From Zantedeschia hybrid cultivar (taxonomy: Eukaryota > Streptophyta > Magnoliopsida > Alismatales > Araceae): DNA of 64,000 nt. Position numbers and translations under genes: made by a program. Position 1 is the stretch's first letter; every line of letters starts with the position of its first letter. Positions 31,900 to 44,500 of the stretch are shown piece after piece. A model generated the notes under the pieces. That model had not been told where the DNA came from and made no database searches. It saw nothing but the letters and a program-made list of their open reading frames with translations. The stretch is taken from contig JARZZO010000009.1 in the NCBI GenBank assembly GCA_030544215.1, positions 49,967,129 to 50,031,128 on the forward strand. The letters run 5' to 3'.

Positions 31900-34745
31900 T
31901 TCCATTTGACTAGACGAATGCCTTTACTTTCCTTGATAGTGTTCTTACATAGAAAACTCCTCCTTGATGCAACCAATTTTCCTCCTTATTGAAGAAGGTA
32001 ATAATAACATCGATAGATAATGTTGAGGGATTTCTGTCAATACTGTGTTTACTAATGTGATCCTTCCTCCCAAAGATAATTTTCTAGCTTTCCAAATGGA
32101 GAGTCTCTTTTGCATTTGGTGGATGAGGGGATTCCATGCTGCCTGTTGCAACTTTCTGTAATGCAGTGGCAGACCTAGCCTAAATAAGTGATGGGTAGCT
32201 CCATCACTTTGCATCCCAAAACCGCAGCACATTGACTACACATATCCTTCTCCATGTTAATACCAATGATAGCACTTTTATCAAAGTTGATCATTAAATC
32301 TGAACAAGCCTCAATAGTTTTCATTATGAAGAGTAAATTATTAATGTGCTGCAAATCACCCTCCAAGAAAATAAGCATGTCATTTGCAAATTGTAGATGC
32401 AAGATGCCTACCTGAACCCTTATTAGTTGAGCACCATGAATCCAGCCTAATAACGCAGCTTTCTTACAAAATTGACTGAATAAATTTGCCAGCAGGATAA
32501 AGAGAAGTGGTGACAATGGGTCTCCTTGCCTAATACCCTTTGAACTACTAGCAAAGTAACCACGAACCCCTCCATTCATAAGAATAGAGTATTTGGCTGT
32601 TGTAACACAGTTCTTAATCACCTTTGCCCACATTTAAGAGAATTTGTTAATTGCCATCTGATTACATAAACATTTCCATGCAACTCTATCGTAGGCTTTA
32701 TTAAAATCTAGTTTACATGCTAATCCCACTACACCCTTTTTCTTTGTGGAGAGCAAAATTTCATGAGCCAATGGAGAATTATCTATGAGGTGCATGCCTT
32801 GAATAAAAGCAGATTGATTCTGTTCTACTCAACTTTCCGATCACCTTTTGCAGTATACCAACACCTTGGCAAATATTTTATGACTTCAATTTAAAAAGAC
32901 TTATTGGTCTGAAGTCCTTTAATTCTATACCTTCCTCCTTCTTGGGCAATAACATTAAAAAAGCATGATTAAAGATTTCCCAGCTTGCTGCTCTAGCGAA
33001 GCATTCTTGAACCGCTTTAATCACATCATGCTTGATAACACTCCAGAACTTTTGGTAGAAGAAAATTGGAAACCCATCTGACACAGGAGCTTTATCACTT
33101 CCCAGATTAAAAGTAGGCTCTGTGACTTCTTCCTCTGAAATTTCTTCAACTAGCATTGATTGGTCCTCTACTGATAGTGTCTGCACCTCAAAATATGAGC
33201 ATGGAGGAAATCACCTATTTTCTGCAGCAAACAAATTCTTATAGAAGGCCACAACCTCAGATGCTATGTCATTAGGATCCTCAATCCATCTGTTCTCTTT
33301 CTTCAGCATTAAAATAAATTTCCTTCATCTTCTTCCCTTGGCTATAGAATGAAAGAAACTAGTGTTCAAGTCTCCTTCTTTAGGGCAAGTTATTCTGGAC
33401 ATCTGTTGTCTCCACCTAACCTCTTCTTTGAGACAATTGGTATATAAGGACTGAACAACCAATTTATTAATTCCTGTGGTGTTAGACTTTTGCTCTCTTC
33501 AATCTACTTAAAATGTTGCCTCATCTCTTTCTCCTCCTGAACCTTGATATATCTATTCTTTCTTTGATTCCTAGCCCAAACCTTAATTTTCCATTTCAAT
33601 CTGTGTAATTTCAGAAATAGGTTTTGAGTGGCTGAATGTTGATCCATGTCTTGCTTCCATGTTTGAGATGCTAATTCAACAAACTGCTCATTGGATAACC
33701 ATGCCTTCTCAAATCCAAATGTCTTGACTCTTGACAATATTGAAAGCATCAGAGCATTATGATCAGAAATACTTCTTGGAAGCATGGAAATTTTAGCATT
33801 GGAAAACTAAGATTCTCATTTACTGTCCACCATAATTCTGTCTAGTATGGATAATGATGGAACCTTCCTTCCGTTGGACCATGTATATCTTGCATGAGTC
33901 CATTGTAACTCCATCAGCCCACATTCCTCAATCCAAAAGTTGAATTGTTTTGTTCCTTCTGAGAAATTACCCTTCTTGTTTATTTTCTCAGGGGATTTTA
34001 CTTCATTAAAATCCCCTACTACACACCAAGGGAAATCATATGTCTTATGGCAATTACATAATTCTGCCCACAAAACCTTTCACCTCTAACTTGTATTAGT
34101 CCATAAACACCGATCAACACATCCATCCTTCGGAATTGATTGTCTTTCTAATGATGCGCCTGCTAAACATTAGCATTTACAAGAATACCCCCTGGATTTT
34201 CTTTTGCTCTTTTGAAAGCAAATATCCACATTCGAGAATTCTATAACAGTTTTAACCAAGTCGTCCTCTATATTCTCTACCTTTGTTTCTTGTAAGCATA
34301 GAATTTCGACTTTCCTTCTTCTATGTATACAATCACAAACAACCAATTGTTTCCCTTTATCATTCATCCCTCTAACATTCCAGGACATCAAAATCATTGT
34401 TGAACTCGTTCCTCCTCCTCTTGACTGAAACTACTATCTCTTAACGCTTTGGAAACCTTTCTCTGCCCTTTGTTTTTTCTCCTTCAACGCTTTATTTTGT
34501 CTTCCACAGATCTTACGCTGGCCAACTTTCCCTTGTAATTGAATTCCTAGGCCTGCAACCTTTTCCAAAATTTGTTGATTGTCCCACCCATCTAAGAAAG
34601 ATTCGTGCTTTTCTTTCTCCTTCCTCCAAAGCCTCTATCCTTCACTCTGTTATGACTTGCCGGCTTGCCTTGATTGGTCCAGATTGTCGATGGCGTTGCA
34701 AGAAGGTGAAAAAGGAGGACGTGAATAATAAGGGAAAGTCCTAAA
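31900..34745 (-). pseudogene. Degenerate L1-type LINE (endonuclease-RT), antisense
   Basis: Read on the minus strand. The endonuclease starts near 34,397 (MSWNVRGMNDKG, then L-C-L-Q-E-T-K) and continues with W-C-V-V-G-D-F-N-E-V near 34,020 and the S-D-H-N-A-L motif near 33,760. Reverse transcriptase runs from about 33,186, with K-A-P-V-S-D-G-F-P and G-I-R-Q-G-D-P-L-S-P-L-L-F near 32,540. The catalytic box near 32,400 reads F-A-N-D, so one aspartate of the A-D-D motif is lost. The last RT-connection part ends near 31,945 (S-M-L-L-L-P-S-S-I). Six or more separate frames are needed to follow it. The C-terminal zinc-binding region and a clear poly(A) end are missing. Upstream of 34,400 a Lys/Glu-rich stretch may be an ORF1 remnant. 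Confidence 0.85.
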
Positions 34746-34764
34746 TATAAGAAGGGAAAGCCCT

Positions 34765-35003
34765 TGCAATTGTAATTCTCATGCCTTTACATTTTAACAT
34801 TATGGTGACATCATGCATATATGAGCTAGGATCAACAAGATGAAGAGAAAGTTCTTAAAAAAATGAGTCACATAAGGAATTGCTTGATATGTGTTATCCT
34901 TATTAAAATATGATTGCCTTGATAATAATAAACAAAGGATCCTATTTTGTTTAAATACTCTTATTATGGAACCCTTTTGAAGCTATAATTAATTTTGTTC
35001 ATA
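34765..35003 (+). repeat. Segment E, copy 4, left part
   Basis: Enters mid-segment at ATTGTAATTCTCATGCC, continues to GTTCATAGTATTGGC and is split there by the hAT transposon. Confidence 0.8.
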
Positions 35004-35011
35004 GTATTGGC
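35004..35011. repeat. Target site duplication GTATTGGC, left copy
   Basis: Perfect 8-bp match with 38043-38050. Uninterrupted E copies read ...CAGTACTGGGCACATTGCATG here, confirming the empty site. Confidence 0.95.
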
Positions 35012-35189
35012 CAAGGTTCAAAAACTCGGCTCGGATCGGCACGGATCGGCCGAGTCGGACAGGTTTTGGGCCGACCGTGCCGATCCCGAGTAACCTGGCC
35101 GAGTCCAGGACTCGGATCGGCCGGTCCGAGCCGGATCGCCCGATCCGGGACCGGATCGGGCCGGGTCGGCTCGGATCGGCCCGACCCGG

Positions 35190-35273
35190 CCCCCAACGGC
35201 TAGTTTGACTAGCCGTTGGGGGTCAAACTAGCCGTTGCTGGCCGTTCCCAAACGGCCAGCAACGGCTAGTTTG
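35190..35273 (+). other. Two adjacent perfect hairpins in the hAT leader
   Basis: Hairpin 1 has 15-bp arms, 35190-35204 and 35208-35222 (3-base loop). Hairpin 2 has 23-bp arms, 35224-35246 and 35251-35273 (4-base loop). All four arms contain AACGGCTAGT or its complement. They lie just before TATTTAAA (about 35,287) and the transposase start. Confidence 0.9.
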
Positions 35274-35437
35274 GGCCTTGGGGGTCTATTTAAACCCCCC
35301 CAAGGCCCTCCTAAGGCTCCACAATTGCCCTTTGAGCCTCCTAACATTCTTGCTCTCTCTCTCTCATAGAATTCTCTCTCCATCTCTCCCACGAGGTCAC
35401 TTCTAGTCTACTACAAGCTCCGCAGTCTCTCATCTTC

Positions 35438-37756
35438 TTGTGCTGTGAAGGAATGGCATCTCAAGGTGCTGCTGAGCGGTCATCTGGGAATCCTCCTAGT
35501 GCTGATCCTGCTTGGGGTCATTGCACACCGGTGGACATGGGCCAAAGAAAGGTACAATGCAAATATTGCAACCGGGTTGTCTCTGGCGGGGTCTACCGAT
35601 TCAAACAACATCTTGCTGGAATAAAAGGTGAAGTTGCAGCATGTGCTCGAGTTCCTTCAGAGGTTAGGATCCAATTTCGAACTTACATGAAGGAGAAGGA
35701 ATCAAGCAAAGCAAGTACTGCCAGAAGAAGACAGGAAATTCGAGAGGAATTGACTGAACCAGCGCGAAGGTCTGATGCTGGAGTCCGGCTTGGTGGAAGT
35801 AATCAACCTATAAATGTTGATGATTGGGATACAAGTAAGTTTCTTATTTAACTTATTTTCATGTTCTTCATTTAACGTTTTCAGACAAATAGTTATAGTA
35901 GATTAATTTTTTTTCTTTTACATTTAAAGCTGAATTGCGACGTGCAATGGAAGCAAGCCGGCGGTTCTTTGCAGATGAGGACTTATTTCGGCACACTGGA
36001 AGATATGGAGGACAAGGAAGTGGCTCCACACCTTCTGCACAAGGGAGCACTAGCGCCGGCATGAGCACTAATGTATGCGAGGAGCTGTTCACTAGAGCTG
36101 GAGATCCTAGAGTAGGTCCAATAGATCCCTTGCTCACCAAGAAGAGGGATAAACAACCTTCTATTAGTGCTGCATTCAAGAAGTTAAAACTTTGTAAGGA
36201 GAAGATAGGGAGAGCTACATCTAGGTGGTTTTTCTATAACAGTATCCCTGCTAATGCGGCCAAGGGGCCATATTATGAGTCCATGATCGAGACCATACAA
36301 GAAGTTGGCAAAGGGGTTGAGGGACCTTCTCCATATGAGATATACAACAAGTACTTGGATATGGAAGTTGATGACATCCGAACATACATTAAATCATTTG
36401 AAAGGATCTGGGATGAGTATGGATGCACTTTAATGTGCGATGGATGGACAGGTACATAAATCTTATATTCAGTTTCTTATCTTATCTTCATTTTTTCTTA
36501 ATCAGAATGGGTCTCTTTCTGATTTCTTATCACGTTTGGAATTTTACAGGGATAACAAGAAGAAGTATGATCAACTTCTTAATTTTACAGGGATAACAAG
36601 AAGAAGTATTATTAACTAGATGTTCTACTTAAATTTTAATTATAGCTTGCACATTGTTGACATGGCCAATTTTCTATTTACAGCTGACTGGTGGCTAGAT
36701 CATGGAAAAACATATGGGTATGAAGATCTAGCCTATGTTGCAATTCGGGTCTTAAGTCAAACAACCTCTTCATCAGGCTGTGAGAGAAACTGGAGCACCT
36801 TTGGCTTGATTCACACCAAGCAAAGGAACAGATTGAAGTCGAGCCGTCTAGAGAAGCTAGTATTCTGTCATTATAATATGAGGTTGAAGCTAAAGAATCT
36901 GGAGCTCATAAGGAACCTTCAAAGGCAGGAGAAAGAGAGAATTTCCGGACAAGCCACAGAGACGACACATGCAGAAGAACCCATAGACTTGGATGAGCTG
37001 TTCGAGGAGCAACATCCACTAAATGCATGGGTTGATGCAAGCACCTCAAATGAGCCTGAATTCAACCCAAATGATCGGGAATGGGCGGAAGGTGAGTTAG
37101 ATAATGTTCCATTACTTACTGATTTTCAACCTCCTTCTCCAAAACGTCAGAAGAAGAGCAAAAAACAAGTACCAAGCAAAAGGAAGAGTGGTACTGGAAT
37201 TCAAATTGCTGATCTGGAGACTATCGAGGAAGATGATGAAACGCCAGAACCAAGTGATGAGGTCCAATATCAAACCTCAAATGACTCGACATCAAAGACG
37301 AGCTCCGACAGTTCTGAGGATGGCGGAGATGCTACCAGTGCCCCAGCCCCAGCTCCACCAATTCAATTCACTGGAGAAGAAGAATTCACACATGCTACCC
37401 AAGATGAACATCATGGTAGCAGAGGAGGACGTGAAGAATCTTCCATTCAAACATTCAGCAGATCAAGGAGGAAGGACAAAGGTAAAGCTCCTCAGGAATA
37501 TCAGGAGCAACTATCAGATGCATCCTCTTGTGGATATAGTCAGCCTACTGGATATGTAGTTTACCCTCCTCAACATTCTGATACATCCGACTATTCAGGG
37601 GGTTGTCTAGAATATCCACAATTTTCAGTCATTTATACCAATACGGATGACTATAGCCGGTATGTGATGCAGTATGAACAATACTACCAGAGCTATATGT
37701 CATGGGCTGAGTATGTTAGCCATATGTTCATTCAGTATAATGTACGTTTGGAATAA
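35438..37756 (+). pseudogene. hAT transposase lacking its catalytic domain
   Basis: Exon 1 (ATG 35438 or 35453; the second, MASQGAAERS, is the more usual style) to 35834 holds a BED-type zinc finger (V-Q-C-K-Y-C-N-R...F-K-Q-H-L-A-G near 35,555-35,625). An 95-bp GT-AG intron follows. Exon 2, 35930-36451, ends in the conserved M-C-D-G-W-T-G at the start of the DUF659/transposase core. A third exon starts at 36550 (I-T-R-R-S-M-I-N-F-L) but is cut by a local 41-bp-spaced direct duplication. Sequence resumes at an acceptor at about 36,683 with A-D-W-W-L-D-H-G-K and the hAT dimerisation domain (SSGCERNWSTF, H-T-K-Q-R-N-R-L), then a long acidic, Ser-rich tail to TAA 37754-37756. The DDE catalytic region in between is deleted. 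The flanking frames are well kept, so the deletion is recent or the ends are selected. Confidence 0.88.
36541..36611 (+). repeat. Direct duplication at the deletion point of the hAT gene
   Basis: A 30-bp stretch beginning ATTTTACAGGGATAACAAGA occurs at 36541 and again at 36582. It includes the intron acceptor, giving two identical acceptors 41 bp apart. Confidence 0.9.
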
Positions 37757-38042
37757 ATGTAAGTTCATAATCATATATGTAAGTTTATTCAAGGTTTTTT
37801 TGTCCAACAACATCTTATGTACTTCAAATCAATGTATTTCAACACAATTATGCATTAGACTTGTGTTTTATATTTTTTCCACATTTTTTCATATTTTTTT
37901 CTATTTTTTTCTGCTATCCGAACCAGCCGAGCCTGACTCAGCCAGGATCGGCCGGGATCGGACTAACTCGGATCGGAATCGGCCGATCCGATCGGTTTTG
38001 GACCGGCCGATCCGGGACCCGATCCCGGGTTTCTTAACCTTG

Positions 38043-38640
38043 GTATTGGCCACATTGTGTGTTAGACTCTTTATGATTTCTTTGAGGGTAAAGTACGAGT
38101 GTTTCTGGTTTTAGATAGAGATGAGATTGTGATTCTTGATAAGCAGCTACCGGCCGGGATTACGAGCTAAGTGTGCACATCAAGTCTTACCAATTGATTG
38201 ATTTACGATAGAAGTTTTACTAGATTAGTTGACTCTTGTCTGTGTTCTCTTGATGTATCATAGTATGCGGTCTTATAAGAAATAGGGCATGACTGGCAAA
38301 GTAGGGTCATTGTGTTCTTAAGTTTATGTTGGCTAAGCAATATCATAATTTTAATAAATAAATAAGATGAGTCATCTAAAAGCAAAATATTTGATTTTAT
38401 GATCGCTGATCGAGAATTGAATCATGAGAATATCTAGATGAGATAGGAAAAGAAAGAGGTTAGGAAGGAAGGAAAGATTAGGGGAAGGGGATTATATTGA
38501 ATGTTTAAATTAGTTTATTATATTTGAATATGAAAAACAAAATGCCTTACTTGATGAGGTCTGAGTAACTTTTTGCTTAAAATTCTAATACAAGAGTAGA
38601 GTATTAGTTTAACAATGTAGGTAATTGATAGTTTACATTT
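38043..38640 (+). repeat. Segment E, copy 4, right part
   Basis: Begins with the right target duplication GTATTGGC (38043-38050), then CACATTGTGTGTTAGACTC and the usual E landmarks, with an internal deletion of E sequence before TTTACATTTAATGTATCCCC. Confidence 0.85.
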
Positions 38641-40405
38641 AATGTATCCCCTTTTAGGCAAGATGATAGATTCCTACTTCTCCTTTACTTTCTAACTTTA
38701 ATATAGATAATATTGTAGCTTTTAATAAGTAGTTGGACCCATGAAATTAAGGGGTAACTCGACACTATCTTAATAGCAAATTGGACTTCGATGAAGCTAC
38801 TTTCAAGTAATGTGATACATTGCAACTCCTCCTTTGGTTTATAACTTTAACGTAGACAAGATTTGTAGTTTTTAGTAAGTAGCTCGTGGCATCAAATCAG
38901 AGGCCGCTCGACAATATCAAATCAGCATCTTGTATTTCGATGATTCTCCTTTCTGGTTAGGTAATACATTCCCGCTTCAACTTTGATTTCTAACTTTAAT
39001 ATAAGATTTGTAGTTCTTTATAAGTAACATGCATCAAACTGAGGGCAGCTCGACAAAAGCTTAGTAGCAACTCGCACTTCGATGAATCTCCATTCAGGTA
39101 AGGTGATGCATTCCTTATCTTCCCTTGGGTTCTACTTTAGCATAAATTAGATTTACAGTTTTTAATAAATAGTTGGAAGCATTAAATCGTGGGCAACTCG
39201 ACATTGTCTCAACAGCAAGGCAGATTTTGATGAATCTCCTTTCAGGAAAGCTGATACATTCTCGCTCCTCTTTTAGTTTCTAGTTCGTAGGAGGCATCAA
39301 ATTGGGGACAGCTTGACAAAATCTTAGCAGCGACTCGGACTTCGATGAGTCTCCTTTCAACTAAAGTAATACATCCCTTCTCCTCCCTTGGTTTCTAACG
39401 TTAACATAAGATTTGTGGTTCCTAGTACGTAGAAGGCATCGAATTGACAGTAGCTCAATAATATCTCAGCAACTACTCAGACTTCGATGAATCTTCTTTC
39501 ATGTAACTGCTCCTCCTTTGGTTTCTCTAACATTACCATAAGATTTATAGTTCCTAGTAAGTAGAAGGCATCGAATTAGGGGCAACTCGACAATATCTCA
39601 TCAATTTGGACTTGGTGTATCTCCTTTCAGGCAAGGTGATAGATTCCTACTAATCCTTTACTTTCTAACTTTAATATAGATACCATCTGTAGCTTTTTAA
39701 TAAGTAGTTGGAGCCATGAAATTAGGGGCAACTCGATAATACCTTAATAGCAAATTTGACTTCGGTGAATCTAGTTTCAAGTAAGGTGATACATTCCAGC
39801 TCCTCCTTTGGTTTCTAACTTTAACATAGATAAGATTTGTAGTTTTTAGCAAGTAGCTGGTGGCATCAAATCAGGGGCAGCTCGAAATATCTAAGCAGCA
39901 GCTAAGATTTAAATGATTCTCCTTTTAGGTAAGGTGATACATTCATGCTCCATTTTTTTATTTCTAACTTTAATATGAGATTTATCATTCTTTGTAAGTG
40001 GGAGGCATGAAATTGGGGGCAACTCGACAAAAGCAAAGTAGCAACTTGGATGTTGATAATCTCCTTTCAGGTAAGGTGATAATACATTCCTTCTCCTCCC
40101 TTTGGTACTAACTTTAACATAGGTAAGGTTTACAATTTTTTAGTAAGTAGCTGAAGGCATCATATCGTGGGCAGCTTGACAAAATTTCAGTAGCAACTTG
40201 AACTTCGATGAATCTCCTTTTAGGTAAGGTGATACATTCCTTCTCCTCCCTTGGTTTCTAACATTAGCATAAGATTTTTAGTTCCTAGTAAGTAGAAGGC
40301 ATCAAATTGGGGACAGCTCGACAATATCCTACTAACAACTTGGACTTTGATGAATCTCCTTTACGATGATACATTTATGCTCTTTTGGTTTCTAAGTTAA
40401 CATAT
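38641..40405 (+). repeat. mini-140 minisatellite, the longest array (about 12-13 units)
   Basis: The longest uninterrupted run of the minisatellite in the window. Neighbouring units such as those starting near 39,290 and 39,420 show GGCATCAAATTGGGGACAGC and CTTCGATGAATCTCCTTTC cores with a spacing of about 140 bp. It ends near 40,405 in a truncated unit. Confidence 0.88.
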
Positions 40406-40655
40406 AACCGTTTTCATATTTCTTAACATACTTTGTTGTTCCTTAAAATGTTATCATGGAAACGACTTTGAAATTAGAGAGAGGTATAAAAATAAAAACA
40501 TCATAAGTAGATTAATCTCCAACCCTATAGAACCATTCTATCTTGGAAAGTCTCCTCTAGGTAGGGATGTAATACTTTTGGATTTGGTATGGATCCACAA
40601 CTACGTAGAGAGGATTATAATGTGTCCGACCTTGACAAGCAACATGGCTATCCAA
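40406..40655. other. Unassigned sequence before the copia element
   Basis: About 250 bp unlike either the minisatellite or the recognisable part of the copia LTR. It may include a diverged start of the 5' LTR, but I cannot align it. No coding seen. Confidence 0.4.
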
Positions 40656-40888
40656 CTTTTGTGTAAAAGTATCATATGTTATAAGGACAAGGGTATTTTG
40701 GTCCCATATAATTTTATAACCCTACGCACACATTAATATGGACGGGTTGGTCAGCTACCTAGGTAGTTGTCCTACCGCATCCTTCTCTCTCTCTCTCTCT
40801 GTCCGCTGCCTCCTCCTTGTCGCACCCTTCTCTCTCTTTGTCCACTGCCTCCTCCTTCTTCTTTCGCTCCTTCTCTTGAAATTCTTTA
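40656..40888 (+). repeat. 5' LTR of the copia element (start uncertain)
   Basis: Ends ...TTGAAATTCTTTA at 40888, directly before the primer site. The matching 3' LTR end is ...TTGCAATTCTTCA, so the canonical CA end has mutated to TA here. Confidence 0.7.
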
Positions 40889-40899
40889 TGGTATTAGAG
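40889..40899 (+). other. Primer binding site of the copia element
   Basis: TGGTATTAGAG, one change from the TGGTATCAGAG complementary to the initiator methionine tRNA used by most plant copia elements. Confidence 0.8.
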
Positions 40900-41599
40900 T
40901 AAGGAGGAGCCTTGGTGAAGTGAAGGAGGACCAGACCTCCACTTCTTTGCTTGAGAAGGGATCAAACAACCTCCCTTTGGTGTCTGGTGCCCTAAGGTTT
41001 CATCCGTAGGGCCTCTCCACCAAGAAAAGGGGATCAGACCCTCTAATTCTTATTGAAGAGGGGATCAGACACCCCTTTCTTGGTGTCTGGTGTGCTGCAG
41101 CCCTTTCTTCATGGTGTCCGGTGTTGTCCTGTGCACGGTTTGCCTCTTTCCTACTGGCCCGATCTCTGCTTTCTGCTGGCTACACCATTGCGGGTCTCTT
41201 TCTTGCAGGCCAGTCCACTATAAGCGTAGATTTTAGTGGAAGATGTGCTGGACAAGCCTTCCCTATGGAGAAGGGGTTGCCCCCTTGTGTGTTGCAGACC
41301 CGTTCCCCTATTTTATGGTTCCAGATAGACTAAATCCACTCCTTTGGGGACCGGTACCCTATTTAGGGTGTGTTTCTTGTAACCTCTGCCCCGTTCTTCA
41401 GTGGTTTGTATTGCACAAGCCTTCCTCAGTGTTGGGAGTCATCTACACCAGCGTTGTTGTAGCATGGAACTTATTCTTTATGGATTCTTCGACAAGCAGT
41501 ATGATTAATTTATGGGAGCCAGGTTATAAACCCAATATTCGTGATGTTAACTCCCTGATGATGCGCCCTCTAGTCGTCCTTCTATGGAGCATCACCTTC

Positions 41600-44500
41600 T
41601 TGCGTTGCAGATGACTAATTATCATCTCTGGTTTATCTCTGCTCTGATTTTTCTTGCTGGATGAGGAAAGACAGAGTATATTGGTGGTAGGGTCTATGAA
41701 TCAACATATGATGACCTTACTTATGCTATATGGGAGTTGGAGAACAATCTTGTGATGGGCTAGATCCTTAACTTTGTAAGTTCAGAGATCCATAAGTTGA
41801 TTATGATGAAGAGGATTGCAAAAGAGATGTGGGTCATTCTCAATCAGATGTACGGACACATCAAGATGCATCCCATATTTATCAGTTAACTACTGATATA
41901 TAGGAGTTAAAACATGATAGTGTTAGGGTTACTATTTATTTTGAATTGCTGAAAAGTAAGTGAGAGGAATTAGATTACTATTCTGTTTACAGTTAGATTT
42001 GTACTGAAGACCAGAAGATATATTTGCAACCTATGGAGTAGAATCGGATATTCAAGTTCCTTATTGGCCTTACTTCTGAATTTGAGAGCTTAAGGGCTCT
42101 TAGCATTGATCGTCTCCCATCCATCCCATGAGCAAGTGTACCACAAGGTGTTGAAAGAAGAAGAGCACAAGAAAGCCTTGAGTGGAGGCACTGTAGTCCC
42201 TGATGGTCATGATTTGAAGAGTCCTCTACACTGGCCGACATCTTTTTGAGTTTGGAAAAGGTGACAATGGCCAAGGAAAGGACAAAGGGAAAATTAGGTG
42301 ACATTGCACTCATTGTGGGAATGATAATCACAATGTAGATAGGTGTTGGCACCTTTATCCTGACAAAAAATTGTTGAAATTCATAAATTAAAGTGGACAA
42401 CAAGCAAAGAGCAATGTTGCCATTACTTAAGGCTCAAATTATCCTCCTAATTCTTCTTCAGAAGGTGGTCTCGCCACCTTTCAGGTGCCTACACTCTTCT
42501 CAAATGATACTCTTCACCTACAATGGATTCTCTTACTGTTTGGAGCATCTTCTTCTTCTTCCACCACACCAGGTATTTTAGAGGCAGCTTTAAGTGTTAT
42601 GCACTCTATCCCCTCTCGTAGTCCTTGGGCCATTGACTTCAGAACTACAGGTCATATGACTGGTACCTCTTCTCTCTTTAACTCTTATTCCTAGAATTCT
42701 GGACAAGAGAAGGTCACCATTGTAGATGGTACTCGGGCTACCGTGGCGGGTAAAGTAACTATGAATCTTAATGATGACTTGCCTTTGTCCTTTGTTCTTC
42801 ATGTTCATGTCCTTCCTATTAATCTTTTGCCTGTGAGCAGTTTGACTAAATCCTATAATGCTTAGTAACCCTTTTTCCTACATATTGTATTTTTTAAGAC
42901 ATGAAAAATAAGGAGACAGTTGAGAGTGGTTGTGCAGTAGTCGTGAAGTGGGAGGCCTTTTATCATTTTGAGTCCGGTAGTAAGTGTTGCGTTTCAGTCT
43001 AGTGGTGGGACGATAAACAACTTGAAGCGATCCATTTGTGGTACAGTCGTCTAGGACATTTGTCCTTTAGGTCTTTACAAGTCTTATTTCCAGCTTTGTT
43101 CAGGTCAATAAACGTTGACTCTCTTTAATGACAAGTGTGTCAACTTGCAAAACATTATAGAACTAATTTTTAGATTTCAATGAATAAAAGCACTTTTTAT
43201 TTCCAACTTGTCAATTTTGATGTCTAGGGGCCATCTCTTGTTCTTTCTGTGAATAGTTATCGCTACCTTATTAATTTTACTGACGATTTTTCTCATTGTT
43301 GTTAGATGTACCTTATGAAATCCCGTAAAGAAATACCTCAAATCATTCAAGTATTTTACAAAATGTGTTGAAAATCAATTTGAGAGGTGGGCTAAAGTAT
43401 TGGCCTGACAATGCAAGAGAATACTTCGAGAGGACACCCAATATTTTTATAGATGATGCGGGAATCATTCACGAATCCTTATGTGCTTATTCCTTTCAAT
43501 AAAATGGAGTAGTAGAAAGAAAAAATAAACATTTACTTGAGACCTCTCGAGCTCTTCTCTCGCAACATTAGCTGCCTAAAAGATTTTAGGCAAATGCTAT
43601 CATGATTACCTCCTATGTTATCAACGGTATGCCTTCTTGGGTACTTGACTACATGTCTCCTATTCAGGTACTTCGTCCTGACTATACATTATTTGCTCTT
43701 AAGCCTCGTGCCATTTGTTGTTTGTGCTTTATTCATTCTTTGTGCCTTGATTCTACTAAGTTGGACGCTTGTGCTATTCATGGTATCTTTCTGGGATGCT
43801 TTCCTACTCAGAAAGGGTACAAGTGCCTTGACCCCAAAATATGGAGGAAATATGTTCTTTTAAGGATGTTACCTTCTTTGAATCTGAATCCTATTTTGAA
43901 TCCTAGTCTCTTGCTCAAGGGGAGGATCCTCTTGTTCTTCCTTGTGAATCTCCTCCTGAGTCTACACCTTTACCTCTTACTTCTGACATGACTAGTGCCA
44001 CACCTGGTTCATAGAACAGGTCCTCATCAAATGTGCTTACTTATTCCAGGCATACCTGACATAAGAATGGCACTCTTACGGATCAACCACTTCGAGAAGC
44101 TGCTAAAATTTTAGGTCCACTTTTAGTCTCTACACCTTCCAATTGTTGTTCGGAAAGGGACACCAGCCTATACCAAGCATCCTTTTTCTAATTATATGTC
44201 ATATTCACATATTTCAACCAGACATTGAAATATCATTTTGATGGTACTATTCAGCAGTACAAAGTAAGATTGTTTGCCAAAGATTTTACCTAGATATATG
44301 GTATTGATTACATGGAGACTTTTACTTCAGTGGCCAAGCTGAAATTTGTGAGGGTTGTGTTATCTCTTGCTGTCCAGGTTTCTTGGGAACTTCACTAGTT
44401 AGACATCATGAATACTTTTCTCAATGATGACTTGCAGGAGGAAGTGTATATGCAGCAGCCTCCACTTGGACTTGATGCCAAGGGGAGAGTATATCCTCCA

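Larger units (their letters stand above)
35012..38042 (+). mobile_element. hAT DNA transposon, 3031 bp, catalytic core deleted
   Basis: Termini CAAGGTTCAAAAACTCGG and (reverse complement of the right end) CAAGGTTAAGAAACCCGG form imperfect inverted repeats, flanked by the perfect 8-bp duplication GTATTGGC. Both subterminal regions are filled with CGGATCGG/GGCCGATCC motifs, probable transposase binding repeats. It encodes a BED zinc finger, the start of the transposase core and the dimerisation domain, but the RNase H-like catalytic region is absent. Confidence 0.93.

Noticed and set aside
40767..41614. Short ORFs in the copia leader region
   Set aside because: CT-rich LTR and leader sequence; they precede the gag remnant and have no domain.
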